From: Chloroflexota bacterium
GTDB lineage: Bacteria; Chloroflexota; Chloroflexia; Chloroflexales; Roseiflexaceae
Assembly: GCA_013388755.1 (NCBI GenBank)
Contig: JACAEQ010000100.1
Span: 36,999-100,998 of the forward strand
Direction of reading: 5' to 3'
Length of the DNA: 64,000 nt
Positions within the stretch are counted from its first letter, which is position 1. The number at the start of each line of letters is the position of its first letter. Both the position numbers and the translations under genes were made by a program. Positions 47,011-55,972 of the stretch are shown one piece after another. Below the pieces are notes generated by a model. That model was not told the origin of the DNA. It did no database searches and worked only from the letters and a program-made list of their open reading frames with translations.

Positions 47011-47991
47011 GTGCCGTCGCTTGCGATTGTGATTGTCAGCTACAATACGCGCGATCTGCTGCGCGATTGCCTGCGCTCGATCACGGAGGATCACACCCGC
47101 TGCGCAGTGACGACATGGGTGGTGGATAACGCTTCCAGCGACAATAGTGCCGCCATGGTGCGTGCCGAGTTTCCCCGGGTTCGCCTGATCGCCAGCCCGT
47201 ACAATGGTGGTTTCGCCTACGCGAACAACCTGGCGTTACGCGCGATTCTGGCGGAAACAACCGGCACGACGGAACTGATGGACCTGAAGGCTGCCGCAAC
47301 CGATGGATCGCCAGCCTTCCACCCGGCCTCCCCTCGTTCCTTCAACTCGTCCTACATTCTGCTGCTCAATGCCGATACCGTCGTTCTGCCAGGCACACTG
47401 GATCACCTGGTTGACTATATGGAAGCGCACCCCGATGTTGGCGCGTGCGGGCCAAAGCTGGTGCTTGCCAATGGATCACTCGACCTGGCATGCCGTCGCG
47501 CCTTCCCGACGCCGGAAGTGGCGTTCTATCGCATGACCGGCCTGGCGCGCCTGTTCCCGCGCCATCCGCGTTTTGCACGCTACAATATGACCTATCTCGA
47601 CGAAGATATCGAAACCGAGGTCGACTCGGTGGTCGGCGCATGTATGCTGGTACGCACCGGTGTCGTGCACGAGGTCGGGCTGCTTGACGAGACGTATTTC
47701 ATGTATGGAGAAGATCTCGACTGGGCCTACCGTATGAAGCAGTATGGCTGGCGCATCATGTATGTGCCGTCGGCGACGGTACGCCACTATAAGCGCGCAT
47801 CGAGTCGCCAGCGCCCGATGCAGACAATCCGCTGGTTCTATGACGCGATGCGCATCTTTCATCGCAAACATTTCGCCGCAACGACCCCGGCGCCGGTTAA
47901 TGCGATGATCGAGACGGGAATCACGCTGAAGGAGCTATTCAGCCTTGGCAGCAATTTCCTCCGCTCCCCGGCCGCGCGCCGCAGCGAATAA
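47011..47991 (+). CDS. Glycosyltransferase family 2, rhamnosyltransferase-like
   Basis: A 326-residue GT-A enzyme: [32 protein letters not shown], the DxD-type [10 protein letters not shown], and [13 protein letters not shown] with catalytic acidic residues. Members transfer rhamnose or similar sugars to lipid-linked glycans. About 30 residues (79-108) before the DxD strand are a Ser/Pro/Ala-rich insertion not expected in the fold. The GTG at 47011 has GGGGA upstream. Confidence 0.88.
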   Translation: MPSLAIVIVSYNTRDLLRDCLRSITEDHTRCAVTTWVVDNASSDNSAAMVRAEFPRVRLIASPYNGGFAYANNLALRAILAETTGTTELMDLKAAATDGSPAFHPASPRSFNSSYILLLNADTVVLPGTLDHLVDYMEAHPDVGACGPKLVLANGSLDLACRRAFPTPEVAFYRMTGLARLFPRHPRFARYNMTYLDEDIETEVDSVVGACMLVRTGVVHEVGLLDETYFMYGEDLDWAYRMKQYGWRIMYVPSATVRHYKRASSRQRPMQTIRWFYDAMRIFHRKHFAATTPAPVNAMIETGITLKELFSLGSNFLRSPAARRSE

Positions 47992-49426
47992 GGTTACGCG
48001 CCCGCGCTCATGGGTGGCGCGCACAATGCTGACCCTGGCGCTCATGGCGTGTGACTCACTGGCAGTCAATGCTGCCTTTGTCGGCGCCTATGCATGGGCC
48101 GTGCGCGGCGACGCCGAACTGGAAGCTGCGTTTGCCGCGATTGACCCGGTGACATGGCCGGTTATTCTGCTGTTGCTGAACCTGTCGATGGCGGCAGCCT
48201 TCGCAAGCGGCGGTCTGTACGCGTTGCGCCGCGGGCTGTCGCGCGTTGATGAAGCGTTCAAGGTCGCCATCGCCATCTCGCTGGGTGCCTTCGCAACGCT
48301 GATCGTCAACTCGCTGCTGCCGCAGTTCAACCGCGACCTGTTGCCGCTCAACGAACGGATCCTCCTCGTCGGCTGGGTCGGCGCCATTGTCGGCGCTGCC
48401 CTGCTCCGCATGGTCCATCGCACCATTCTGGCGGCATTGCGCACTCGCGGAGTTGATATCCGGCGCGTCATCATCGTCGGGGCGCGCGAACCGGGTCGCG
48501 TTGTGCTCGACACAATCCGGCGCCGGCCCGATATGGGGTACCGGGTGGCCGGCTTCATCTCGAACTCCGCCCCGGTCGGTACCCTGGTCGAGGGGGTGCC
48601 GGTGCTTGGCCGTACCACCGCCCTTGGTCGTGTGGTGCGCGCGACCCACGCCGATGAGGTGATCATCGCGCTTTCGGGGCGCACCTCGGTGGAGGTGCTC
48701 GAACTGGTGGCGCTCGCCGAGGATGAGTCGGTTGAGATCAAGCTCTATCCTGATGCATTCCAGCTTATCACCAATAACGATATCTCGATCGGCGACGTCA
48801 GCGGCCTGCCACTGGTCGGCATTCGTAATGTTGCTCTCGATAGCCCGGTCAATCGGGCACTGAAACGCGGGCTCGACCTGGTGGTTGCCTCAACGGTGCT
48901 GACCTTCGGGTCACCGATTATGTTACTGATCGCGCTGCTGATCAAACTCGAATCGCACGGCCCGGTGTTCTTCGTGCAGGAGCGCGTCGGCCTCGACGGC
49001 AAACCGTTCCCGACCTTCAAGTTTCGCACGATGCGGGCCAATGCGGCTCAGGTCGGTAACTGGACGACGAAAGATGACCCGCGGGTCACGACTCTCGGGC
49101 GCTTTCTGCGCCGCTACAGCCTCGATGAGCTGCCGCAGTTCATCAACGTCATCAGGGGTGAAATGAGCGTCGTCGGCCCGCGCCCTGAGCAACCGGTGTG
49201 GGTCGAACGCTTCAGCCAGAGCATACCGCGTTATATGCGCCGCCATAAACAGAAGGCCGGAATAACCGGATGGGCGCAGGTCAATGGGTTGCGCGGCGAT
49301 ACCAGCATCGAAGAACGCACCCGCTATGACCTGTATTATGTCGAAAACTGGTCGCTGTTGTTCGATGTCAAGATCATTATTAAGACGATCGTTGATATTG
49401 TGGCGGGAAGAAACCGGGGGTATTGA
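47945..49426 (+). CDS. Polyprenyl-phosphate sugar-1-phosphate transferase
   Basis: A 493-residue initiating enzyme of exopolysaccharide synthesis (WcaJ/EPS-type). Four N-terminal membrane helices (about 28-135), a Rossmann-like CoA-binding-type domain (about 150-270, [17 protein letters not shown]), one more helix, then the catalytic domain with [39 protein letters not shown] and VGPRPEQP. It loads a sugar phosphate on undecaprenyl phosphate. The TTG at 47945 has AAGGAG upstream and overlaps the GT2 gene; GTG 48014 is the alternative. Its stop overlaps gatA as TGATG. Confidence 0.9.
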   Translation: MAAISSAPRPRAAANKVTRPRSWVARTMLTLALMACDSLAVNAAFVGAYAWAVRGDAELEAAFAAIDPVTWPVILLLLNLSMAAAFASGGLYALRRGLSRVDEAFKVAIAISLGAFATLIVNSLLPQFNRDLLPLNERILLVGWVGAIVGAALLRMVHRTILAALRTRGVDIRRVIIVGAREPGRVVLDTIRRRPDMGYRVAGFISNSAPVGTLVEGVPVLGRTTALGRVVRATHADEVIIALSGRTSVEVLELVALAEDESVEIKLYPDAFQLITNNDISIGDVSGLPLVGIRNVALDSPVNRALKRGLDLVVASTVLTFGSPIMLLIALLIKLESHGPVFFVQERVGLDGKPFPTFKFRTMRANAAQVGNWTTKDDPRVTTLGRFLRRYSLDELPQFINVIRGEMSVVGPRPEQPVWVERFSQSIPRYMRRHKQKAGITGWAQVNGLRGDTSIEERTRYDLYYVENWSLLFDVKIIIKTIVDIVAGRNRGY

Positions 49427-50883
49427 TGGCTGCACTGCATGAGCTCACGCTGGTTCAGGCGCACGAGGCGCTCACACGCGGCGACGTGACATCGGTGGAA
49501 CTGACGCAGGCCCTGCTGGCGCGCATTGCAGCGGTCGACTCGCGGGTGCAGGCGTTCCTGACGGTCGATGCTGATGGTGCGCTGGAGCAGGCGCGCGCCG
49601 CCGATCTGCAACGCGCGCGAGGACCATCATCTGCGCTGCTTGGCATTCCGCTCGGCATTAAGGATGTCATCTCGACCAGCGGTGTGCGGACGACATGTGG
49701 CTCGAACATGCTCGCGACGTATGTGCCTGTCTATGACGCCACCGTCATTGCGCGGTTGAAACAGGCCGGGGCGGTGCTGCTCGGTAAGCTCAACTGCGAC
49801 GAATTCGCGATGGGTTCCTCAACGGAGCATAGCGCCTATCAACAGACGCGCAATCCCTGGAACCTTGAACGCGTTCCAGGCGGTTCATCCGGCGGCTCGG
49901 CTGCCGCTGTGGCCGCCGGTGAGGCACCTGCAACGCTCGGCACCGATACCGGCGGGTCGATCCGTCAACCGGCGGCGCTGTGCGGCATTACCGGGCTCAA
50001 ACCCACCTACGGCCGCGTCTCGCGTTACGGCCTGGTGGCGTTCGCCTCGTCACTCGACCAGATCGGGCCGATGGCGCGTACCGCGCACGATTGCGCCATG
50101 GTGCTCCAGGTGATCGCTGGCGATGATCCACAGGACGCAACCTGCACCGGCCATCCGGTGCCGGAGTACGTCGCCGCGCTGACGGGCGATGTCCGCGGCC
50201 TGCGCATTGGTGTGCCGCGCGAGTTTTTTGTCGCGGGTATGCAACCGGAAGTTGAGGCGGCAATCCGGCATGCGATCGACGTGCTGCGCGACCAGGGCGC
50301 GATCGTGCAGGAGATCAGCCTGCCGCACACACAGTATGCTCTGCCGGTCTATTATCTCATCGCGCCGGCGGAGGCCAGCGCCAACCTGGCGCGCTACGAC
50401 GGGGTTCGCTATGGGCTCCGCGAACCCGGTGAAAGCTACTTCGACGAACTGGAGCGTACCCGTGGCGCGGGATTCGGAGCAGAAGTACGACGGCGGATTA
50501 TGCTCGGCACGTATGCGCTCTCTGCCGGATATTATGATGCCTACTACAAGCGGGCGCAACAGGTGCGGACCCTCATCCGTCGCGACTATCTGGAGGCATT
50601 CGAGCAGGTGGATGTCATTGCTGCGCCGACGACGCCGACGGTGGCGTTCAAGATCGGCGCGCACTCCGACGATCCGCTGGCGATGTATCTCGAAGATGTC
50701 TGTACGCTGCCGCTGAACCTGGCCGGGTTGCCTGGCCTGGTCGTACCGTGCGGGTTTGCGGAAGGGCTACCGATCGGCCTGCAACTGATCGGGCGGCCCT
50801 TCGATGAGCAAACGCTCCTGCGCACGGGCGACGCCTACCAGCGCGTCACCGACTGGCACACGCGAATGCCGGCGCTGGTGTAG
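49426..50883 (+). CDS. gatA: Asp/Glu-tRNA amidotransferase subunit A
   Basis: GatA (485 aa) is the amidase of the GatCAB complex that converts misacylated Glu-tRNA(Gln)/Asp-tRNA(Asn). The Ser-cisSer-Lys triad is visible: Lys in PLGIKDVIS, the serines in [14 protein letters not shown] and [30 protein letters not shown] and [10 protein letters not shown] complete the signature. gatB and gatC are not adjacent; instead it overlaps a sugar transferase gene, an unusual neighbour. Confidence 0.95.
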   Translation: MAALHELTLVQAHEALTRGDVTSVELTQALLARIAAVDSRVQAFLTVDADGALEQARAADLQRARGPSSALLGIPLGIKDVISTSGVRTTCGSNMLATYVPVYDATVIARLKQAGAVLLGKLNCDEFAMGSSTEHSAYQQTRNPWNLERVPGGSSGGSAAAVAAGEAPATLGTDTGGSIRQPAALCGITGLKPTYGRVSRYGLVAFASSLDQIGPMARTAHDCAMVLQVIAGDDPQDATCTGHPVPEYVAALTGDVRGLRIGVPREFFVAGMQPEVEAAIRHAIDVLRDQGAIVQEISLPHTQYALPVYYLIAPAEASANLARYDGVRYGLREPGESYFDELERTRGAGFGAEVRRRIMLGTYALSAGYYDAYYKRAQQVRTLIRRDYLEAFEQVDVIAAPTTPTVAFKIGAHSDDPLAMYLEDVCTLPLNLAGLPGLVVPCGFAEGLPIGLQLIGRPFDEQTLLRTGDAYQRVTDWHTRMPALV

Positions 50884-50955
50884 CAACGAATCGCGCCCGC
50901 TACGCGCCGGCAATTCCGGCCGCCGGGCCAATCGCCTGGCATGGTGCACGAAGTA

Positions 50956-51107
50956 CCTATCCGAACACCCATGGGCATGCGGTCATGGCGAGGAGCGCCA
51001 GCGACCGCGTGCAGCGAGCGCAGCGTGGCTGAAGCAATCGAGCGGCGCGAAAGGAGATTGCTTCGCTCGCGCTCGCCATGACAGTGACCATCTGGTGTTC
51101 GGATAGG
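50956..51107. repeat. 152-bp nested palindromic repeat element
   Basis: Three inverted repeats are nested inside each other: CCTATCCGAACACC / GGTGTTCGGATAGG (14 bp, perfect, at the ends), GTCATGGCGAG / CTCGCCATGAC (11 bp) and GAAGCAATC / GATTGCTTC (9 bp). The inner blocks resemble the GTCATTGCGAG...GAAGCAATC repeats scattered in many bacterial genomes. It fills most of the gap between gatA and the esterase. Partial relatives lie at 26989 and 63809. Confidence 0.7.
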
Positions 51108-51151
51108 CTCGAAGCCACGCACAAAGCGCGCAACACCGGAGCGATGGAACT

Positions 51152-51808
51152 TCAACGTTCGCCCAGCCATGCCGTCAGTTCCAGCAGTGCATCGAGACTA
51201 ATCTCGTGCGCCATAGGAAATTCACGGTAGGTAAGTGCGACGCCGAGTTGCTGCAACACATCACGCGTAGCACGCCCATGCGCCACCGAGACAACCTGGT
51301 CCGCCGTGCCGTGGAGCACCAGAAACGGTTTTGCCGCCAGGCCTGCCGGATCCGGTAACTCGTCCAGAATATCAGCCGGCACAATACCGCTCAGCACGGC
51401 GGTACCAGCCACCAGATCCGGCCGGGCGAATGTTGTCAGCGCGGCCATGGTACCGCCCTGGCTGAAACCGGCGACAATGACGCGGGACGGGTCGGCGTGG
51501 TACGCCGTGACCGCCTCTTCGACGAAGCGGGCCGTCAGGCCGGCCGCCCGGCGCGCCTGGGCGTCATCAACGGCGATCGCGCCGTCGGGCGTAAAACCAA
51601 TCTCGAACCAGGCGAACATGCCGGGCATCAATACCAGCGGTGCGCGTGCACTGAGTACCAGGAAGCGCGGATCGATATACGGCGTCAGGCCGAAGAGATC
51701 CTCTTCATTACTGCCGTACCCATGAAACAGCACCAGCAGCGGCGGTGATCCATGCCCGGGGGCCGCCTGCCGTACCAGGTGGTGCAGCGGCAGGTCACGA
51801 GGCTCCAT
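51152..51808 (-). CDS. Phospholipase/carboxylesterase family hydrolase
   Basis: A 218-residue alpha/beta hydrolase. The oxyanion segment is LLVLFHGYGSNEED, the nucleophile Ser in VIVAGFSQGGTMA, the Asp in LHGTADQVVSV and the His in FPMAHEISL. This is the acyl-protein thioesterase/carboxylesterase group. The ATG at 51808 overlaps the upstream membrane gene by 14 nt, so the two are coupled. Confidence 0.92.
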   Translation of the reverse strand: MEPRDLPLHHLVRQAAPGHGSPPLLVLFHGYGSNEEDLFGLTPYIDPRFLVLSARAPLVLMPGMFAWFEIGFTPDGAIAVDDAQARRAAGLTARFVEEAVTAYHADPSRVIVAGFSQGGTMAALTTFARPDLVAGTAVLSGIVPADILDELPDPAGLAAKPFLVLHGTADQVVSVAHGRATRDVLQQLGVALTYREFPMAHEISLDALLELTAWLGER

Positions 51809-52220
51809 GCTCACGCTCCTCCAGCGATGCGCCACTGAACGCCGCATCACGACAATCGGAAAGAACACTTAAGGCAGCCAGGCCAATCATGCCGCCGAGG
51901 ATGAATACCGCCGGCAGCCAGGAAACAGCCAGGAACGGGAATATAGTCATCAGCGGAGCATTCTCGCCGGCTTGAAGCAATTGCACTCCAAGGGCAATCA
52001 CGGCAAAACAACTGACCTGTAACGGGCGCAGGCGCGGCCCAACCGCGCATGACGCCGCCGGGCGCGCCTGCCGCAACCGGATCACGATTCCGCCCAGCAG
52101 GACAGTCAGCGCCAGCCAGATGCCGCCAGCGCCTGGAGCAAACAGGCCGTTGACCCAGTTAAGCACAAACCAGGCGGCGATTGCGCCTGCAAAGACAAGG
52201 ATAATAGTTGCTCTCGTCAT
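51795..52220 (-). CDS. Small membrane protein coupled to the esterase
   Basis: A 141-residue protein with four hydrophobic segments (about 5-25, 32-48, 70-85 and 93-117) and no recognised family. Layout resembles the small membrane protein at 45459-45818 (four helices, basic loop in the middle), though no clear sequence match is seen. GGAG precedes the ATG at 52220. Confidence 0.65.
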   Translation of the reverse strand: MTRATIILVFAGAIAAWFVLNWVNGLFAPGAGGIWLALTVLLGGIVIRLRQARPAASCAVGPRLRPLQVSCFAVIALGVQLLQAGENAPLMTIFPFLAVSWLPAVFILGGMIGLAALSVLSDCRDAAFSGASLEEREHGAS

Positions 52221-52275
52221 CAATCACTCCAATGAACCGGCAAGACACATTGTACTCGAAGAAGCGACCCGCACT

Positions 52276-52310
52276 GCCAGCGCCTCGTCGGCGGCCTGTT
52301 GCCAGGTGAG
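52276..52310. repeat. 35-bp direct repeat, left copy
   Basis: Identical to 53024-53058 except for one base. On the minus strand both copies encode TWQQAADEALA in an open frame. They bracket the toxin-antitoxin module. Confidence 0.75.
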
Positions 52311-52373
52311 TGTAAGGCTATCCTGAGATGTCGCCAAGGGCGGTTCGGAATGCAGTGTCTGTTCGTATTTCGC

Positions 52374-52390
52374 TATAGTTATGGTACCAT
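52374..52390 (+). promoter_or_regulatory. Promoter and possible operator of the TA module
   Basis: TATAGT at 52374-52379 is a likely -10. The perfect 10-bp palindrome ATGGTACCAT at 52381-52390 would lie at the transcription start, where a ribbon-helix-helix antitoxin could bind and repress its own operon. No direct evidence of binding. Confidence 0.4.
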
Positions 52391-52440
52391 GTGTGAGGCT
52401 GGTGATATCCCATGCACGAAGATGGCGAACGGAGCGCTCA

Positions 52441-52722
52441 ATGGAAATTGAGGGCATCATCTGGCTGGAGCATATTATCGAGAAGCTGTGGATCAAACAC
52501 CGAGTTGACGTCGACGAGGTCGAGCACGTCTTTGAGAACCAACCACACTTCCGGCGGATCGAACGCGGCGATGTGGAGGGCGAAGATCTCTATACGGCGA
52601 TTGGCCAGACAGGCGGAGGGCGTTACCTAGTAGTGTTTTTCATATACAAACAAACACACAATATCCTGATCATTAGTGCGCGGGAGACAACCCAGAGTGA
52701 GCGGAGGCGCTATGCCAGATAA
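52441..52722 (+). CDS. BrnT-like toxin
   Basis: A 93-residue protein. IIWLEHIIEKLWIKHRV-DVDEVEHVFEN, then the central AIGQTGGGRYLVVFF and the end LIISARETTQSERRRY follow the BrnT family (RelE-like ribonuclease fold): a charged helix, a GxTxxGR strand and a terminal xARxATxxERRxY. BrnT toxins inhibit translation by cutting RNA. GGAGCG precedes the ATG at 52441. It overlaps the antitoxin gene by 11 nt. The gene is clearly more AT-rich than its surroundings, suggesting horizontal transfer. Confidence 0.85.
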   Translation: MEIEGIIWLEHIIEKLWIKHRVDVDEVEHVFENQPHFRRIERGDVEGEDLYTAIGQTGGGRYLVVFFIYKQTHNILIISARETTQSERRRYAR

Positions 52723-52987
52723 TCAATCGTCGCGAGAACCCATACCTGACCATTTTCCAGACATTGAAGCTGCCGCCGAGTTCTGGGATACCCATAGTCT
52801 TGCTGATTATGAAGACCAGACTGAGGAAGTCAAGATCACCGTAAACGTGTCAAAGCGGCGACGCATGGTTGCGCTTGACCCTGAACTAGCGAGAAAAATC
52901 GCCGACGAGGCCAGCCGCCGCGGTGTATCCACCGAGACGTTGATCAATCTCTGGTTAAGCGAACAGTTGCAGCGTCACGCAGCATAA
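52712..52987 (+). CDS. CopG/BrnA-like antitoxin
   Basis: A 91-residue protein. The N-terminal half has FPDIEAAAEFWDTHSLADY, a conserved toxin-neutralising segment of CopG-type antitoxins. The C-terminal half has VALDPELARKIADEASRRG and ETLINLWLSEQL, a ribbon-helix-helix-like DNA-binding part. GGAGG lies six bases before the ATG. Overlap with the toxin gene indicates coupled translation. Confidence 0.85.
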   Translation: MPDNQSSREPIPDHFPDIEAAAEFWDTHSLADYEDQTEEVKITVNVSKRRRMVALDPELARKIADEASRRGVSTETLINLWLSEQLQRHAA

Positions 52988-52992
52988 ACTCC

Positions 52993-53283
52993 TCACTTGC
53001 CGCCGCCATGCCCCTCCAACCACGCCAGCGCCTCGTCGGCAGCCTGTTGCCAGGTGAGGACGCGGCCGGCTTCCCAGGCAGCGTCGAAGAACTCTGGATC
53101 TAGTTTGTCTTGAAGTATCTCAAGCACCTGATCGTGTGCAACACAATCAGAAACCGCAAGCGGGATCCTCGCTGTTCTACGTAACACCTCCACAGCGCCT
53201 CTGGGCCCACGACTGACCATGAATGGGCCTGGCTGGCGATTGGGTTTTTCTCCCCGAGGCGTCCACATCGTCCAACCGGTCAC
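52993..53283 (-). pseudogene. Remnant of an ATPase/LuxR-type regulator C-terminus
   Basis: The minus-strand frame ends with LDPEFFDAAWEAGRVLTWQQ and ADEALAWLEGHG, the C-terminal end pattern (AxAWxxGRxLTxxxAxxxAL) of large NB-ARC/LuxR-type regulators common in Chloroflexota. The first half of the frame has no protein character, and the rest of such a gene (several hundred codons) is missing. A shorter relic of the same end lies at 52224-52320 on the minus strand. Confidence 0.55.
53024..53058. repeat. 35-bp direct repeat, right copy
   Basis: Partner of 52276-52310, 34 of 35 bases identical. It lies inside the regulator remnant. Confidence 0.75.
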
Positions 53284-53608
53284 GACGCGCCATTATCCGC
53301 TTGGCATAGATGCGCCCGCCGGGGTCGATCTTCGCAATCTTCCGTCCGGCTACCGCGACTATATCCGCCCTGTGGAGACGGCGACGCCAACCACTGCAGC
53401 GCCGCAGGGCTCTGGCATCGACCTGCCGTCGGGCGCGGTGCTGGCACAGCTGCCTCCCGGCGTCACCGACTATATCCGCCGGACCTGGCCGGGATTGTTG
53501 TCGCTGGCGCCCGCGACCAGCCCGGAACCTGGAGTGGACGCGCCATATGGCGTCGACATACGTGACCTGCCGCCAGGGTATCGCGATTATGTTCGCATGG
53601 AACGGTAA
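53219..53608 (+). CDS. Small protein with three internal repeats
   Basis: A 129-residue protein containing the same unit three times: GVDLRNLPSGYRDYIRP, GAVLAQLPPGVTDYIRR and GVDIRDLPPGYRDYVRM, each preceded by IDAP/IDLP/VDAP. Consensus DxPxGVDxRxLPxGYRDYIR, spaced 35-45 residues with Thr/Ala/Pro-rich linkers. No membrane segment or signal peptide. I do not recognise a family. The ATG at 53219 has no clear ribosome binding site, and the 5' part overlaps the remnant on the other strand. The clean repeat with drifted codons argues for a real protein. Confidence 0.5.
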   Translation: MNGPGWRLGFSPRGVHIVQPVTTRHYPLGIDAPAGVDLRNLPSGYRDYIRPVETATPTTAAPQGSGIDLPSGAVLAQLPPGVTDYIRRTWPGLLSLAPATSPEPGVDAPYGVDIRDLPPGYRDYVRMER

Positions 53609-53692
53609 TATTCGCGCCGAAACAGTGCCACGGAGGAATCGAGGGTAGAGGTATAGGCGGCTCACAAGCCGCCGCGACGTATGCGAATGAGA

Positions 53693-55201
53693 CTATGTTT
53701 TCTCGCTCATCCCTCGCCCCGGCAACCACCAGGCCACAACCAGACCGATCGCACACGCCGCTGCGGCGAACAGGAACGTCTCGCCCACCACGCGCGCCGC
53801 GACATCGATCAGGAACATGCGCGCCTGGTCGAAATCGGCCAGCAGGGCCGGGTTCGCTGCGTGGCGTAAGGCATCCTGGCGCTGCACTCCCCACAACGTC
53901 AACGTCGAGACTCCGACGGTCATGCCAATCAAGCGGAGCACGATCACCAGCGCCGAGGCGACGCCGCGCCGTTCGGGGCCGGCAGCCGAAATGATCGCCG
54001 ACGCTGCAGGGGCCAGCACCAGCCCCAGGCCGGCACCGGCAAGGGCCAGGCCACCGACCATGGTCAGATAGTCGGTACCGGATTGCCAGCGACTCATCAG
54101 AAGGTACCCCGCCAGCGCCGTGATCAACCCCAGGCCGGCCGGCAGGCGTTCGGCGAAATGCCCGGCCAGCCGGCCACCCGGCCATGCCAGCAACGCCAGC
54201 GCCAGCGTCAGCGCCGAGAGCACCAGGCCGCTGTCCCACGCACCCTGGCGCAGGATATCCGGATCAGTGGGATTCAGCAGGCCAAGGCGGGTATTGATGA
54301 ACAGCGGCACATTGGCGATTGCCAGCGCCAGAGCGAACCCGACCAGCACATTCACCACCGCAGCCGAAGCAACCCCACGGCTGTGGAAGAGCCTGAGATC
54401 GAGCAATGGATCGACGGCGTGGCGCTCAACCTGAATAAATGCCACCAGTAACGCCAGCGCCACCAGCGTCAGCGGCAATGCATACGGCGGCGTTCCAGGG
54501 CGTTCGCCATAGAAATCGGCCTGTCCCGGCTCGGCGCCGGCCCCCAGCCCGATGTTCAGCGCCGTCAGGCTGACGGATATCAACACCGCGCCGCGCCAGT
54601 CGAAACTGCCCGTCGCACGTGTGACCACCACCCGGCGCAACGCCAGCCAGGTCAGCGCCAGCGCCAGGATGCCGAACGGCACATTGATCCAGAACAGCAA
54701 CCGCCAGTCGTCGAAGAGACGCATGAGTGCGCCGCCATACACATGTCCGACCATCCAGCCGGCGGTGTCAACGGCAGCGATCACGCCAAGTGCGGCCGGG
54801 CGGCGTTCCGGCGGAAACAGATCACTCACCAGCGCCATCGAAATCGGCACCAGCGCGCCCGCGCCCAGCGCCTGGATGACACGCCCGGCGATCACTTCGT
54901 CGATGGCCGGCGCAACCGCCACCACCATCGAACCGACCGTAAAGATCGCCAGGCAGACCAGGTAAGCGGCGCGACGGCCATACAGGTCGGAGAGCCGGCC
55001 GGTGAACGTCATGCTGACGGTGTACGCCAGCAGGTAGCCGGTGATCACCCACGAGGCGCGGTGCAGTTCGGTATCAATCGACACCCCCAGATCCACCATG
55101 ATCTTGGGCAGCACCGCGGTGACAATCGTCAGATCGACCGCACCGAGGAACACAGCGGCGCAGACGAGGGCAAGCGTGATCACGGGATGACGATTGTCCA
55201 T
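53693..55201 (-). CDS. DHA2-family MFS exporter, P55/Rv1410-like
   Basis: A 502-residue transporter with 14 predicted membrane helices, the DHA2 (EmrB/QacA) layout. Motif D with Asp in LGAVDLTIVTAVLP and motif A GRLSDLYGRR are intact, and motif C lies around GVIAAVDTAGWMVGHVYGGA. It follows a LprG-like lipoprotein gene by 39 nt. In mycobacteria the lipoprotein LprG and the DHA2 exporter P55 (Rv1410) are encoded in the same order and together export triacylglycerides and confer drug tolerance. The same function is inferred from pairing and order. Confidence 0.88.
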   Translation of the reverse strand: MDNRHPVITLALVCAAVFLGAVDLTIVTAVLPKIMVDLGVSIDTELHRASWVITGYLLAYTVSMTFTGRLSDLYGRRAAYLVCLAIFTVGSMVVAVAPAIDEVIAGRVIQALGAGALVPISMALVSDLFPPERRPAALGVIAAVDTAGWMVGHVYGGALMRLFDDWRLLFWINVPFGILALALTWLALRRVVVTRATGSFDWRGAVLISVSLTALNIGLGAGAEPGQADFYGERPGTPPYALPLTLVALALLVAFIQVERHAVDPLLDLRLFHSRGVASAAVVNVLVGFALALAIANVPLFINTRLGLLNPTDPDILRQGAWDSGLVLSALTLALALLAWPGGRLAGHFAERLPAGLGLITALAGYLLMSRWQSGTDYLTMVGGLALAGAGLGLVLAPAASAIISAAGPERRGVASALVIVLRLIGMTVGVSTLTLWGVQRQDALRHAANPALLADFDQARMFLIDVAARVVGETFLFAAAACAIGLVVAWWLPGRGMSEKT

Positions 55202-55240
55202 TGGTCTATCAGCAGCCTCGTCTGTCTGTCACCTGTAGCC

Positions 55241-55972
55241 TCAACACTCAACCGGCGCGCGCACATCCACCGGCTGATCATACTTGTTGAATACCAGCGT
55301 CCAGGTGGTCGCTTCAGCGGCGCCGGGCACCTGGTCAACCAGCATAATCTTCGCAAGCCGCAGAGTCTCGCGGTCGGCCCAGATATCCACGGTTACCGCG
55401 CCAGCGCCGATCAGGCCGCCGCTGATGTCAATCATGCGCTCGGCCGGGATGGCTCCGCGCAGGTGATAGACCGGGCGACCATCCAGCTCTTCCTCGCCGA
55501 CAAGCGCCACATTCTCGATCCCATCTTGCAGCAACTGTTCGATGCCACGTTGTGGATCGAACAACACCGCCGCGTCGAACGCAGTACCGGGCGCAAGGCA
55601 CTGCCAGGCGCGCGTCAGTGGATTGGTGGCGTATTGCTTTCCTGCGAGCGAGACGGTGCGCACCTCGGTGAGGCCGGCGGCGCTGCGTAGTTTCAACGTT
55701 GCCAGCACGCCATCGGGGCGGCGAAGCGCGCCATCAATCGCGGTCAGCATAAAGACACGCGAAGGATCGCTATAAACCGGCTGGCCGCCAAGCGTAATGG
55801 CAAAGGCCATACTCTCGGCGGCGCGAGTTGCCTGGCCGGCGCGCGCGCTGATCTCCGCCGGCGTCGGCGTGGGAGTAGGGATGGCAGTCGGCGCTGCCGC
55901 GCCACCGCCGCACCCCACCAGAGTGATACTTATCACTGCAATCAGGCTCAGGAACCGCACATCGTGCGCCAT
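55241..55972 (-). CDS. LppX/LprG-like lipoprotein
   Basis: A 243-residue lipoprotein. Signal peptide MAHDVRFLSLIAVISITLVG with lipobox LVGC, then a Thr/Pro linker (PTAIPTPTPTPAEI). The body (about 45-240) has the LppX_LprAFG pattern of a beta-sheet and helices forming a lipid-binding pocket, with AVTVDIWADRETLRLAKIML near the end. GAGGAG precedes the ATG at 55972. It is the first gene of a pair with a P55-like exporter, as in mycobacteria. Confidence 0.82.
   Translation of the reverse strand: MAHDVRFLSLIAVISITLVGCGGGAAAPTAIPTPTPTPAEISARAGQATRAAESMAFAITLGGQPVYSDPSRVFMLTAIDGALRRPDGVLATLKLRSAAGLTEVRTVSLAGKQYATNPLTRAWQCLAPGTAFDAAVLFDPQRGIEQLLQDGIENVALVGEEELDGRPVYHLRGAIPAERMIDISGGLIGAGAVTVDIWADRETLRLAKIMLVDQVPGAAEATTWTLVFNKYDQPVDVRAPVEC

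Noticed and set aside
52224..52496. Minus-strand frame ending in LTWQQAADEALA
   Set aside because: Only the short repeat-encoded part resembles a protein; the frame runs through the TA promoter and is treated as a relic.
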